Shown one piece after another: positions 36,122 through 49,500 of a DNA stretch of 64,000 bases. Origin of the DNA: Enoplolaimus lenunculus (lineage: Eukaryota; Nematoda; Enoplea; Enoplida; Thoracostomopsidae); NCBI GenBank assembly GCA_030248215.1, contig JASANG010000070.1, forward strand, positions 1-64,000. The letters are read 5' to 3'. The translations under genes were made by a program, and so were the position numbers. The notes below the pieces were generated by a model that saw nothing but the letters and a program-made list of their open reading frames with translations, was not told the DNA's origin and ran no database searches. Numbering within the stretch: the first letter of the stretch is position 1; every line of letters begins with the position of its first letter.

Positions 36122-36419
36122 CTACATCTCCCACATTCGGTTGCAGTTTTTACTTCCAAGATTGCACACGCTACTCAAATTGCTACAAACGTAAACAAAC
36201 TTTGCTGCTTTGGCGATATTCGATTGAACCGTTGCCAAATCGCTGATAAACGTTGCTCGAACAGAAGTTTCGATCCTTTCAATTTTTGCCGCAACGTGAA
36301 AACCTAATACGACACCAGATGAAATCATTGTGGTTTCTTTGGATGCAACTTCAATGCTGACCATTGCAGCTCCAGTTGTAGACAAAATTGCACTGCACAC
36401 GTCGGCATCCGCCAGCGAC
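36122..36419 (-). CDS. large gene, terminal exon (Cys-bearing C-terminus)
   Basis: Acceptor TTTTTTATCCAG, phase 2, then 98 codons and TAG at 36122-36124. It starts SLADADVCSAIL and has four Cys (DVCSA, YVCSN, SVCNL, KNCNR). The first half is Val/Ala/Ser-rich with strand-like segments (AAMVSIEVA, GVVLGFHVA). The Cys content is unlike the repeat modules, suggesting a disulphide-bonded tail. No good donor follows in frame, so I take it as the last exon. Confidence 0.75.
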
Positions 36420-39400
36420 CTGGATAAAAAACAAAACAACTTTAAGTAGTTGTGTTCTCAGATGCGCGTAGTCGTACCTATTGCTAATTAGTAAATGGGC
36501 TTCAAAACAACCAAATTGCAAATTATATAATGTGTGTTGCACCTATTGCCAGTTCATAATAGGTTTCAAAACAAACGAAATGCGAAAGTTACCGATTGAA
36601 GCTTTACGTATTAAGAAACTAGTTTCAGAGAAATAAACGTGCTAAATTTCGAAATGGACGCCTGAATGACTCAAAAGTTACAAAAACTATTATCTACCAA
36701 CAGTTCATTAGGTTTTATGTAGGCATATCTTTCAGCGTTTAGTAGTAGTGACCTCTGGAAACACATTGACCCTTTCCTGTGATAATATTTGTCGTTTCAT
36801 CTCAAATCTATTTTCAAGCTTGTATTATAACCCCTAAGCTCTCGTTTGGGAGCCGTGTACGATTACCACTACACCATAAGACCTTGGCACTCGTCTGCGA
36901 CGTTTGCAATATTGTGCGATTATGTATTCAGAGAGCGTTGCTCATAGCTCAAAAATCTAAATCGGTGTGAAATATTTACGATAAGCTTTCAAAAGTTTAA
37001 AATAGTAAAATGTAAATAGAAAATACTCAGTCCAATTCCCTGTTTAGTTAAAAAACTGTTTCGTTTTGCCATTCGACTGTATATTTTTTCAATTCCTTGT
37101 CGTTGGCGTATTTCCAACTTCAACTAACAACTTGAACTTGACAACAATCGCAATAAAGCACACAATAAAATCGGGCAATGAATCACTATTAGAAAATAGA
37201 AACAGAAATGAATTTATGAATATCCCAGACTAGTACTTAATATAAATTACGGTCCCAGCCGAGTGGTTGTATTTAGCTTCTTAGCAATTGTTTGTTATGC
37301 AAAATGATACCAACTCCAAAAAACAGCAAACGACATTCTAGAAGGAATTTTATTTTTAATACAGTTCAAATTAGCCGCAGAAATAATAAAATTTATAATT
37401 CCTTAGCCAGCATCATCTATAACAGCTCGCAAAACATCCGAGTAATTTATTTTCGTACAGTCAAAAATACAGAAGTCGCAAATAAACTTTATGGTACCTT
37501 TTACTGCTTTCATCTTCGGCCAAAACATCGCGTTTTCGGCGTCCGTTGGTAATTTTGCCTGTTTTTCTAACGGCTTTAACGCTAACTTTGACTTCACTCT
37601 TGACACTTTTGAGCTGAATTCGCATTGTTTTTGTAGTTGGTTGCATACGACCAAGGACTTGCTGTTTAATACTCGGACATGTTTGCATTGTCATCAAGTA
37701 TTGATCTTTGTTGAGCGATGCGCTGAAATACAACGATGCGATAAAGTTTTTTCATGCATAAAGCTGGAATTGAAATCAATTGCTTTTATTTCAAAGTATT
37801 AGCCAGCTGATTGTTCTAAAAATATTTATTCAACCATCAGTTGCGATATTATTGCAACCCGTAACGAACTGCTTTATTAATTATGCATAGTTTTTACTTT
37901 AACTTGTGTATGCATTGTAAAAATTATCATCGGCAATAGAGGACAACAGCGTTTATTAAAGATTGTATTTTTCATAAAGCAGTAGCTTGCCTAGGCATCT
38001 ACTATATTTTATCTTCCGAGTGGTGAAATGAAAACAAACACATTCGTCAAGCATCAGTGTGTACCGGAAATATTCAATGTCTGTGTGCGTTCTATAAATA
38101 CCGAAAATTCCGTTATTTTTCTGCGTATATTTGGTTGCAAATAACTTAAAAATAATGTGTTTTTAATGCAAATAAGCTGCGATTTTTCCAATTGGCATTG
38201 AAGTTTAAATCGTTCTGCGATTTTTACAGTTTTGTGTGAATTAGCTATTTGCTGCAAAATTTTAGTTAACCGGGTGAATATTTGCACGCATCAAAGTTTT
38301 TTGACTGAAAAATGTAACACGTTTTAAATTTCATGTTGCTAACAAAAACATAGGCAAAAATTATTTGGTAGCGTGTGGCCATTTTTGAATAACAAACTTT
38401 ATCGTACTGCGCGCCGAGTATAATGCAACCCTTAAATATCAGTGTCCTGTTGTATTTTGAACTATATTCGATTGCATTATACGTCCTCCGTTTTAAGAGC
38501 TTAAATAATTGTGGCGAGTTTCAACTAAAAATTCGGGCTTTATCGCAAACGGTTACTGTTTTGGTACTTACCCGACATTTAAAATTCGCTCAGTGATTCG
38601 TTGATTAATTGTAATCGTTTCTTCGCGAACAATTTTTCCAAGGTTTGGCACTAATTGTGTTACTGCAGTTGCAGTTTCTCCTCCATATAACATTGTATGA
38701 TTGTTGACTTGTTTCACTTCTTCTGCGTTTAATTGCTCTGTGGTTACTGCCGGCAGGGCTGTTGGCAAATTGGCAGCGCTGCAGATTGTTTGAATTGTAC
38801 TAGAAACATCGTATGGGCTCATTATTGAGCGAAGCGAAACTCCGAGCGAAGCTCGGAGTTTCGCGAACCGTTTTATTTTTGTACTCTTTGGTCGAAGGAT
38901 GTCCGTCCGTCCGTCTGCCCGTCTGTCCGTCCGCAAAGAATCTCAGGAACAGCTGAACCGATTTTGATAAACTTTCATTTGTTTGCAAGCCAATTATTCC
39001 GGGGTATTAACCTCGCAGGGTTTTAAAATTTTAAGCCGTGTATTAGCTACAGGCTAATTTGCATAATTAATTAAGCCTAAATTAGGACTTTCTATATTTC
39101 ACTTATTATTGCAGTAGTTACAAGCAATCTAATTTCAGCATTAAAAGGTTTTTGGGTGCGAGGAATCTACATAGATTGTTTACAAACGTCCAAAACCGAT
39201 AATGGAGTAGTTTGCTAATAGATAATGTGCATATTAGCATAGTTTATAAGCCTAAATTAGGACTTTTTACAATATTTCACTAATTCTTAAAGTTAAAAGC
39301 AATATAATAATATTCACCAGTAAAGGGTTTTTAGGTGCGAAGAATTTGAATAAATTGTTCACAAACCTCCAAAATTGATAATTGAATGGTTAGCTAATAG

Positions 39401-42400
39401 CTAATTTGCACATTACCTTAATTGACAAGACAAAACTAGGACTTTTTAAATTATTTCAATGCTTATCATGGTGTACTGAAGGTTTTTAGGTGAGAGGAAT
39501 CTGAATGAATTGTTTAAAAACGTCTAAAACTGATAATTGAGTAGTTAGCTAATAGATAATTTGCATATAAGAATAATTCATGAGCCTAAATTAGGCGCTT
39601 TTGTAATATTTCACTAATTCTTATGGTTACAAGTAATCTAATTTCAGCAATAATGGGTTTGGAGTGCGTGGAATTTGAATAAACTGTCTACAAAGCTTAA
39701 AAACAGATTATCGAATAGTTAGGTAATAGCTAATTTGCATATTTGCTTAATTGATATGCCTAAATAATGGCTTTTCGAATTATTTCTCAAATTATTAGGG
39801 TTACTGAAGGGTTTTTGAGTGCGAGGGTTCCGAATAAGTTGTTTACAAACTTCCAAAACCAATAAATGAATAGTTAGCTAATAACTAATTTGCATATTAG
39901 CTTAACTGCTTACGTGTGTTCGACATTCACTCAATACATGTAGTCCCATTACGACTGGTTAATAAATGTGTTGTGTTCTTACCTAATTTGGTTTCATCGT
40001 AAAGGCAGGCCCGTAGCCAGCTCACCTTGCTACGGGGCGTTAAAACTTTTGAGTATGAGCATACAAGGGTTTTCGATGACTTCCAAGCGAAGTTCAAAAT
40101 TCTTTAGTGGGTCAAAGTTTTTCCAGGGGGCTGAGTCTGCCCTGGTCCCCGCCCCCTTTAGCTACCGGCTAGACTGAGTGATTGCATTTATGCGTTTACG
40201 TGGCGAGAATTAATTTGAATGCAGCACATTAGCAGTTGGACAGCGTTGGTTCGTATGCCACTAACTGTAAAAATATGCAGCAAACAATCGGCATCAGTTA
40301 CAGTTTAAACGAAAATACTTGCAGTGTAACATAAAACACAAAGCTTAGGCGATTTTGGCAAGACAGCAGCTGTAATGGGTCAAAAAAACTTTAAAGGTGT
40401 GTTTTTCAAATAAAACATTCAGATTCGGACGGGTGCTATATCGCAAATAGCTTTTACTTATTGAAAAATACTCATGTCACAAAGGTTTGTGGTTGAATTA
40501 TAAAACTTTTGCAAATATATAATGGCTGGGTTACAGAAACATGACTTAAGTCGAATGCATCTGAAATTGCCAGGTCTCAGACTAATAAGTACTGATAGCT
40601 AGGACTAAAGTCAGGATAAGTCTTAAAAATTTCGGCGTGGAATGCAAAGATTTACAAACCAAAAGTTAAGAAAGGGCTTAAGGTTGCGTAAGTTTACAGA
40701 TAACTAATTAGCCGAATAGCAGGGACTTGAATTAAGTCGACCCTCGACTTTAGTTAAAGTCGAACTTAAGATAGGCAGCGGACTTAAAGTTTAAAAGTCA
40801 AAAATTTTGACAAGAGCACTGTTGCCATTTGAGTATTTATCGCAGCAAAAATCATTACTAGAAGCTGTAATGTTGTATACTGTGTACCACCGCCATCAGC
40901 TTAACTGACAAGCAAAAAACGCATTAAGAACCTTCGACTTAAGTCAAATCCGGACTTAAGTCAAAGGTCGACTTAAGTCATGTTTCTGCAACCCACCAAT
41001 AAACACTAAATTTAAGCTACCATATTGTTCAAAATTGTTTACTATAATATTTTAAAAAATATTACGCGTGGATAAAAAACCCCGGTTGAGATAAAAGCGC
41101 ACCTCCACTCCCGCATTGGGGTAAATCCATACCCCCCACACGCATATGCGGTGTTGGGGGGGGGGGGGTAAAACTGGATTTTGTATCTTCTATTGTGAAT
41201 AACAAAAGTTCAATTTTTGCCAGGTAATATTTGAAAACAACCTTATATACTCCTGAAACATTGCATCTACTGTCACAAATAACAGGGCATTCCATTATAT
41301 TCTCTGTCGCCATTGCCTAGTGACGTAGCCGCAATGGGGCTGAGAGGGTCTAGATTTCCGATCTATGAACATGAAATGTTTTGCGACTGATGCAAAAAAG
41401 TACAACAGTAAAATTTCATTCATCTAGCTCCTCTCTCGCTTTGCTTGCGACGGTTTCTTCACAGATTTTTATGCGCACGATAAAGGCGAGTTTGTTGATC
41501 TAGCGATCGAAACACAATTTCACACCTATACACAATTTAAAGTTTTCACTTGGCGCATCAATTGTAAAATTACGCCAAGCTTTGCACTCGCTTCGCCCTC
41601 GAATTTTTTAAAACTCAACCTTTACTACTATCTGTTGTTGTCTAAATCTATACGAATTGAACATCCTAGGGAAACGCATGTCATTGACACATATATTGAA
41701 CTTCAGCATACAAATACGTATTGAAGTTCCGAGGGACCTGATTTTAAAATTTGATAAGTGTTCAAGCTTGACTAAATACATCCTCATTTACAATAAGTGT
41801 TATGTTCCTATGTGCGCTATTGCAAATTGGCTTTATTTTTGAGACAGCGTTTGTCGCAGAGGTGTAAGTGGGTAAAGATTTTTTACCCGTACTGCGCTTT
41901 ACCAGAGGAAATTTTATTTTTTAAAGCTGGTATAACCGCGCTAAATTTCTTTACCCGTTACCCGCCTTTTTACCAGCAGCAAATTTCCTGTGCCATGGCA
42001 CGCCTTTATTCGCACTTTTTTCATCCGCGTTCAATACATGATGTTTATACGATGCTTAATTTTCACTCAAACGGTAAAACTGTTTATAAATTCAAGTTTT
42101 TCTACGTTATCTTCAAGTTTATAAAAATTTTAGATGGATAAAGATTAACAAATTTTTACCCGCGCTTTGAAATTCATTGCCCGCGATTATACCCGCGTCA
42201 AAATTTTCTTTTCCGTCCCGTGTTTCATCGCGGGTACCCTCCGGTTGCGTACAGCTCTGGTTTATCGAACACTCAAATCGCGCAGAAATTTTTTGCTGGC
42301 AATATTAACTATTCGAGCTAGGTTACTTTTGGGGGCGTCCAGTTCACTGGGGGGTCTATAAAAAGTAGGTTTAGATCTAGACATTTTTTAATAAGCTCAA

Positions 42401-45400
42401 GCTTAGACTTACACGTAGAAACACATTTTGCAACGCTCATGCTTAAGCTTAGGCTTAGGAATACGCTTAATCTACTGTTACGCCCCTAAAAGTAACATTG
42501 GCCAACTATTATGTCTCAAAGCAATGCATACGCTAAAATTCAACTTATGTCAAAAATATAAAAACTTAAAACTCATATCGTGGATGTCGATATCACATGC
42601 GATTTAAAAACAAAAATTAGTTTTGTACCGAACAAACTTACCTTTGACCTGTGCCTGTGGCAGTACTGGTACTTTCTGTTCCTCCCGCTTTTGTTGTACT
42701 CGAGGAAGCATCCGAAGCAGATGGATCAGTAGATTTTGCCTCACCTGAATATTTAATATTTAGTTAGCTATGTGACGTCAAATATTGTAGTATTTGTAGC
42801 TCTCTGTGCGTGACTTGTGAAAATTTAGTCAAAAATAATTTCAACGCGAACATTCTGATTCTGTGTACAAGGTTAATCAACAAAAAAGCAATTTGGTTTC
42901 AGCTATGGATTGTTCACAGTAAAAAATTCCAATTTTATCTTCACAATACTGATATTTTCTCCACTCGGGCAGCTGAAGTTTGGATTCTGTTTTAGTTTGG
43001 CAAAAATTAAATGTTTACTTCGGTTTTGCAAAAAATAAAGTTTGAAGACACTCAGATTTGTGTTGATAAAATTTAGTTAAATTGAATCATTTTAGTGTCC
43101 TTTTAACAGCCACAGTTTTGTCCGTAGATGTTTATGTTTCGATGAATTCAAGTTTCGATATTTCATAATCTACAAGACTACATTTACACAGTGTAGTTTA
43201 TTAGATCTGTATTCCGTTTTGCGCCGACGCCAAATATTTCTAGTTTAAAAGTTTCACGCACGGTTAAATGCTTTCAATGACAAATGGTCGAGAAATATTT
43301 TTCAGCGGACCATTTGTATTTTTCAATCTGTTTGTTTTATCAGTTTTTAGCAGAGTGTAAACCGGGTGTCTGTTTCCCATTCTGTTAATAGAAATACCGG
43401 AAATTGTGAGATTTTGTTATGTTCACAATTAGCTATAAATCACGTTTATATTTCACAATATTTCATTACAAATATGCTGCAATTGCTGTATATGAAATAA
43501 AAATTACGAAATTCAAACAAAACCTTAAAAAATTCGATGCATACTGTTTTGTTCTCTTTAAAGTCTTAGATATGTCGGTGAATATTTGCATGAATCAATT
43601 GTATTGACAGAAAAACAAGACATCTTTTAACGTTTATTCCACTATCTGTTTCCGTTATTTTACTATCCGTTTAATACACCCTGGTTTTTAATGACACGCT
43701 TTGCTTTACCCTACTAGAATACGATTCCCACGAAAAATTGTTTTGCGGCAGCGGTGCTCATATAACCGATGCTGTAGGCTCAATGCATACCAATTATACC
43801 ATGGTGTACTGTATTGTGAAATGTTAAATGTGTAAATTCTGTATCACCTCATATTTGTCAGATCGATTCTTTCGTATCGCAATCCCGTAGAGAAACATTA
43901 AGCCACTGATTTTTACATAGGAGCCCGAACAAAGAAGCACAAAAATGAAAGTTAAAAACCCACTATATTATATGTCAAGAATGTGAAACATTTTCACACA
44001 TAGGACCAATGTAAAAACAAAACGCTACTTTAGATTAGGCTATAGTTGCTTCACTCTTTACAGTTTGTTTTGTATACCTTATAGTTTTGCGTTTTTCTAA
44101 TCATCGCCTATAAATACCTTTTGTACTGCCAGTATCGTCGCCTGCGGCCGTTGTTGCGTCATCGTCTGCCAGACCACCGCCAGTATCGTCTCCTGCGGCC
44201 GTTGTTGCGTCGCCGTCTCCCTTACCACCGTCAGTATTTCCGCCTGCGGCCGTTGTAGCGTCGTCGTCTCCCATACCACCTGTCTCTTTTGCAGCAGTCG
44301 TGGCGTCGCCAGCATCCTTGTCTCCACCAGTTGTTGAATCATCATCTCCCATACCACCTGTCTCTTTTGCAGCAGTCGTGGTCTCGCCAGCATCGTTGTC
44401 TCCACCCGTTGTTGAATCATCATCTCCCATCCCACCTGTCTCTTTTGCAGCAGTCGTGGCGTCGCCAGCATCCTTGTCTCCACCAGTTGTTGAATCATCA
44501 TCTCCCATACCACCTGTCTCTTTTGCAGCAGTCGTGGTCTCGCCAGCATCGTTGTCTCCACCCGTTGTTGAATCATCATCTCCCATCCCACCTGTCTCTT
44601 TTGCAGCAGTCGTGGTGTCGCCAGTATCGCTGTCTCCACCCGTTGTTGAATCATCATCTCCCATCCCACCTGCCTCTTTTGCAGCAGTCGTGGTGTCGGC
44701 AGTATCGTCGTCTCCATCAGTTGTTGAATCATCATCCCCCTTCACAGGTGTCTCTTTCGCAGCAATTGTGGTAGCGCTAGCATCGTCGTCTCCATCCGTT
44801 GTTGCATCATCATCTCCCGATACACCTGTTTCTGGTTTAGGAGTGTCATCCAAGTCAGTAACTTCTGCCAACGGTCCATTTTCTAGCAGTCTAAAATAAT
44901 AGAGTCTGTTTTATAATGCTTGCACCACTGTAAGAACAGTTCACATTGTTCACAGTGAACTGGTGAGCCAGGTCATTTTGAAGGGTCTCAAAACAACAAA
45001 TTCCTTAATTTTTCGGTTTGTATACGTCGATATCTGTAAATATCGAACCCACTAGCTACAGTCCCCAAATTTGGCATAGCAATGACATTTTGCGCCGTGA
45101 TGTAAAAGCATTATAAGGCTGCCATAATTATTTCATTCAGCCACAGTTTTGCGTGGTGCTTCTTGGCATTATAAATCTTTTGACACTTTACATATTTCGA
45201 AGTCATTTATTTCAATATTTTAACAAAATGTTATAAGGCTTTTTGTCATAGTTTGGTTGTTAAAATTAATGTCTATTCGCAGACTTTATGTCCGATTGGT
45301 TAGCTGGCACTTGGATGCAAGCTGTAATGGATGGCTAGAATATTAACGCCGTTTTATCGCCAAAAATCTTTCAGTAACAATACAAAATCTTACAATTTGT

Positions 45401-46478
45401 TTAAATTTTACGCAATAATAAATACTTTTAGTGTATATTTTTGTTGCATTTGGCTGAAAATTATGCAAAGCTTTAACAGCATTGGTTTGCAGCACTGCAT
45501 GTTTCACTGATGTTATATTTCTAGTCAAAATAGTACTGACGCACAAAATCAAAGCGTTTAAAGGTTTATACAAGTTAATAAAAATTCGCCCAACATTTTT
45601 TTATCAAGTCGTCTCTTGTTATCTGTTTTAAAACCAATCCAAACTTTAACATCCCGCAAGTATCGTTGTGTCAAACACATGCACACAACGTCGTTTTGAT
45701 AAATCTATATGTATTAAAGCCAGAACGCCCACATACATATTTTGAGCAGTGTTCTAGCATTCAGCTGGTTTATAAACGTGCGATATATGCAAATCAGCTA
45801 ATATGATTTTTGTTGTAGTACAAAAGTTCTAAGTAGAATAGTTTTTGTTCCAATGAGTTCTCTCCAGTTTTATGCAATGTTTAGACTGTGAACAAATTTT
45901 ATCTTGACTAGGTTTTAATTTGGGGCGTGTATTCTCCAGATATGAGTTAGATAGTATACGGGATTCAATCTCTCCCAGCAGATATATTGCGCTATAAGAT
46001 GGTGTGGTTTCAAATATTGCAACAACGTTGACTAGTATAAATTTATTTCTGAAATATAAATTTGTTTCAGCTTTGCAGCATTAGTACTTTCAATATTGTT
46101 ATTCAATTTATAAATCTTACTCTATTTTTTGTTCAGCCGCCTCTTTGCCAGAAATGTGTTCCCGTGCAATTATGCTGGCTTCAAACAAAATAACCTCAGC
46201 TTTAATGGTTGGTGTGAGCGAGTATCCTGCCGGTGTCGACGCCACTGCATTCAAAATTGTTGATATCATTTCAGCAAGCGCAGTTAAACCTTCATTTTCG
46301 CTGAATACATTCCATTCAAGAAGTGTCGATTTTTGACCAGCGATTACAATCGATGCAAAATATTCGGTGTAAATTTCAGTCAACTGAACAGAAGTTATTG
46401 AATCGCCGAATTGTTCTATTAACTCGGTTATTTTGAGATATTTTTTCATCGCATCGCTAAAATTCAAAATATAATAAA

Positions 46479-46513
<35 letters not shown>

Positions 46514-49500
46514 TAATAATAATAATATGACGACCGCGAGCATGCTCAGTAAAAGGATGTACAACAAATTGTGCTTTAAAATAAAAAAGCATCGGTTTAA
46601 TGCGCAATGAGAATTCCAAGCTAGTTTAAATACTTTAATATGAATTGTTTAACAGTGGCTGGGTTGCAGAGAAACATGACATATTGGCCCACGACCCAAT
46701 CCAAATTAATATCGTCGAAATATTGGATACGTTTCCAGTCCTCGAAAGAAGTAATTACTTATGTAGCAAACACAACTAGTAGCGCTAAGGCTTATATAAT
46801 CAAAGACGCTCTGTTATTGTTTGTAAATTAACATTAATAACATTAGCATTTAACTTTAATGTCATTCTCACGTAATCATTGGTTCGAAATGCATATGAAA
46901 TATTCGTCCCGTTCAACGTTTAACGGACGCTACAGTGTTTACTACAAACATACGCCGCACCTTCCGCTGTCCAACGAAGAATATTGGGTAAAAGTCAACA
47001 TTTTAGTTCATTGCACTCTTGCAACTTGGCGTTCCGCCGGAAAAAACGGAACACCACTCAGAGATAATGCAGTATCCTATCAGTTTATGGGTTTTGATAA
47101 ATTTAGCTAATTACAAACATACATTTGAAATAATCGAGAAGTTTCTGATGACAACGATTCGGCAATTACTGACGTTGCTGACTCATCGAGTTGACTTAGC
47201 GCCTTGGTGAATTTCTTAATCGTCGCAAAGTCACCCCATTCGCTGGAAATTTCAAAATCAAAATCAACGTCAATTGACACGAGATAGTTTGTTATAAATT
47301 CCACAACAAAATCCGCTTGAGAATAATCCAAAGTTTCAACGTAATTTGTCCACTCTTCAACCAGTACTGATGTTTCTGATGTCGTCACTATGTTGATCAT
47401 TTGCCATAGGCTTGCAATCGTATCACTAAAAACCAAAATAAAAACGGTATATAGTGACAGAATAGTTGTATGTCAGCTGGGCAAAGCGGTTTCATTAATA
47501 TTTGCAACATTAACATCTTAAAAACTAATTTAACAATATCGTAAGTGATTGGTTTATTTTATTTTTGTTTACATATTTTTTATATTTCCAACAATAAACA
47601 CACAAGATGCCTGAGCATTGATTTATGAAACTTTCACAATATCATGCGTATACCAGGTAACTTTTGTGGGTGTAGTGTGATGGACACTGAAGCCAAAAAT
47701 AGCTTCAGTATCCAGGATACTGAAACCGAAAAAGCTTTAGTGCCTATGACACTATCCCCTCAAAAGTTACCTGGTGTACGCCTGATATTGTGGAATTTGC
47801 ATAACTTGTCTTTGTAGGTGTTCCAAGTAGGCACTCGCTTGATTTAGCGTTCGTGTAATGAACTCATCCAGATTCTAGATATTTGCATTACCACTGTCCG
47901 CATTCAGCATTTTCTTTTTGGTTAAATTACATATCTAAGTTTTTCAGTATTAAACCATGGCTTTCGTAATTGAAAAGCGATAAATGCACGCGACGGCCGA
48001 CCGGAAATAATGCGTGTAACACGTGACTGATTACCATATTTGGTAAAACTAGTACTCTCAAACAGGGTAAAAAATACCTTTGAATTAAGTTTGACTGTTC
48101 CTCAGTAATTTGTACTAGTGTACTTGTCCACGTATCGTCTGTTATTGCCGCGAGATCTGCGAAAAATGTCGCCATCCACGCGTCCGGATCCGTTATTTCT
48201 GATTCGACTCCAAACGATAATCCAGCTTCTTTTGCAATATCCACAAACAATGGTCCGATATCAAGCAGCTCAGATGATCCATAGCTTTTAAAGAAATATA
48301 CAATTTCTTCTCCAACGCTTGTCGTTTCCGACGAAACATATTCCAAGGATTTCAGAAATACTTCAATTTCAAGAAGATTAGTACTGTAAAAAATAAATAA
48401 ACATTAATTCAAATTACAGCGAATAAAACAGATTTTTTACGTTCGGTTTTTTGAATTGTTTCTCTCTTCAATTGCCGTGTTGCATTTCAAGTTTAATTCG
48501 TCTACAACGGCGATGGATGCTTTTGTAAAATGAAATTTTAACGTTAATATTACTTTACGCCCGTTGAATGCACCACTATGTACCTATGAATTTAAAATCT
48601 AATCACGCAAGCTACAAGTGATACCGCAAAACTTCATGGTTTCGGGTAAACGTTGCCAAAAAATATGCAACCTTGACAAATGCTCAGTAAATGTTATTAG
48701 TACAATTTGACGCAACAAAATCAGTTGATAAACAGTACATAGAAGCGAAGATTACTAACATATAAATTGGATACAGATATCGATTATTACCGGATATTAA
48801 ATCCGAACCGGATATCCGGTCGCACCCTGCATGTAAATATTAATTTGCATAAATATCAGAAAAAACCATTATGTTTTAAGCGCAAACGTCATTTCCTAAT
48901 GCGAGAAAAAAATGCAGCTGCTTACGCGCGAGACTCAACTGACAGTCCGTTCTCAGCCACGGTCAGATTATTAGCAAATACACCGTTGTCAACAGCGTCG
49001 AACGATTCGGTTACGCTTTGAGCAATTGAACTCGCTGTGGCTTCGCTGAGTTGTTCAGCTTTGATCGGAAATTCCATACCATATTGGGCAAATATTTCTT
49101 CAAACGCTTTGAATATAACAATAATTTCGTGGTATGAAAACCATTCCACGTATTCAATAATACTTTCAACAATTGTTGTTGTATCGTAAATCGACTCAGA
49201 AAGTAAGATATGAATTTCGTACATTACTTCGCTGAAAAAAACCATATCAATATGATGACCACTAGTCCACGTTGTTGCAAAATTTACAGTGCCACATTCG
49301 CAAAGCGTTCTTGGTGAAGTAGCTCATCAGTGCCAATTTCCGCCAAACTTTGAATTTCTAGCCAAAATTTGAAATTCACGCCAAAAATTTAATTTTCCCA
49401 ACAAAAATAAATTATCCTCACAGGGCTATCGAAAACGCATAAATATCCACTGCGTCGCAAGTGATGCTACGAAAATTGCTTTTTGTAAACACTATGGTAA

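Noticed and set aside
41797-42361. Plus-strand ORFs at 41.8-42.4 kb
   Set aside because: They cross the TTACCCG-word element. No domain, no splice context, and they are antisense to the intron of the large gene.
44289-44899. Long plus-strand frames opposite exon o (Ser/Pro/Val or Gln/His rich repeats)
   Set aside because: They are mirror frames of the coding minisatellite. The minus frame has splice sites in phase with the neighbouring exons.
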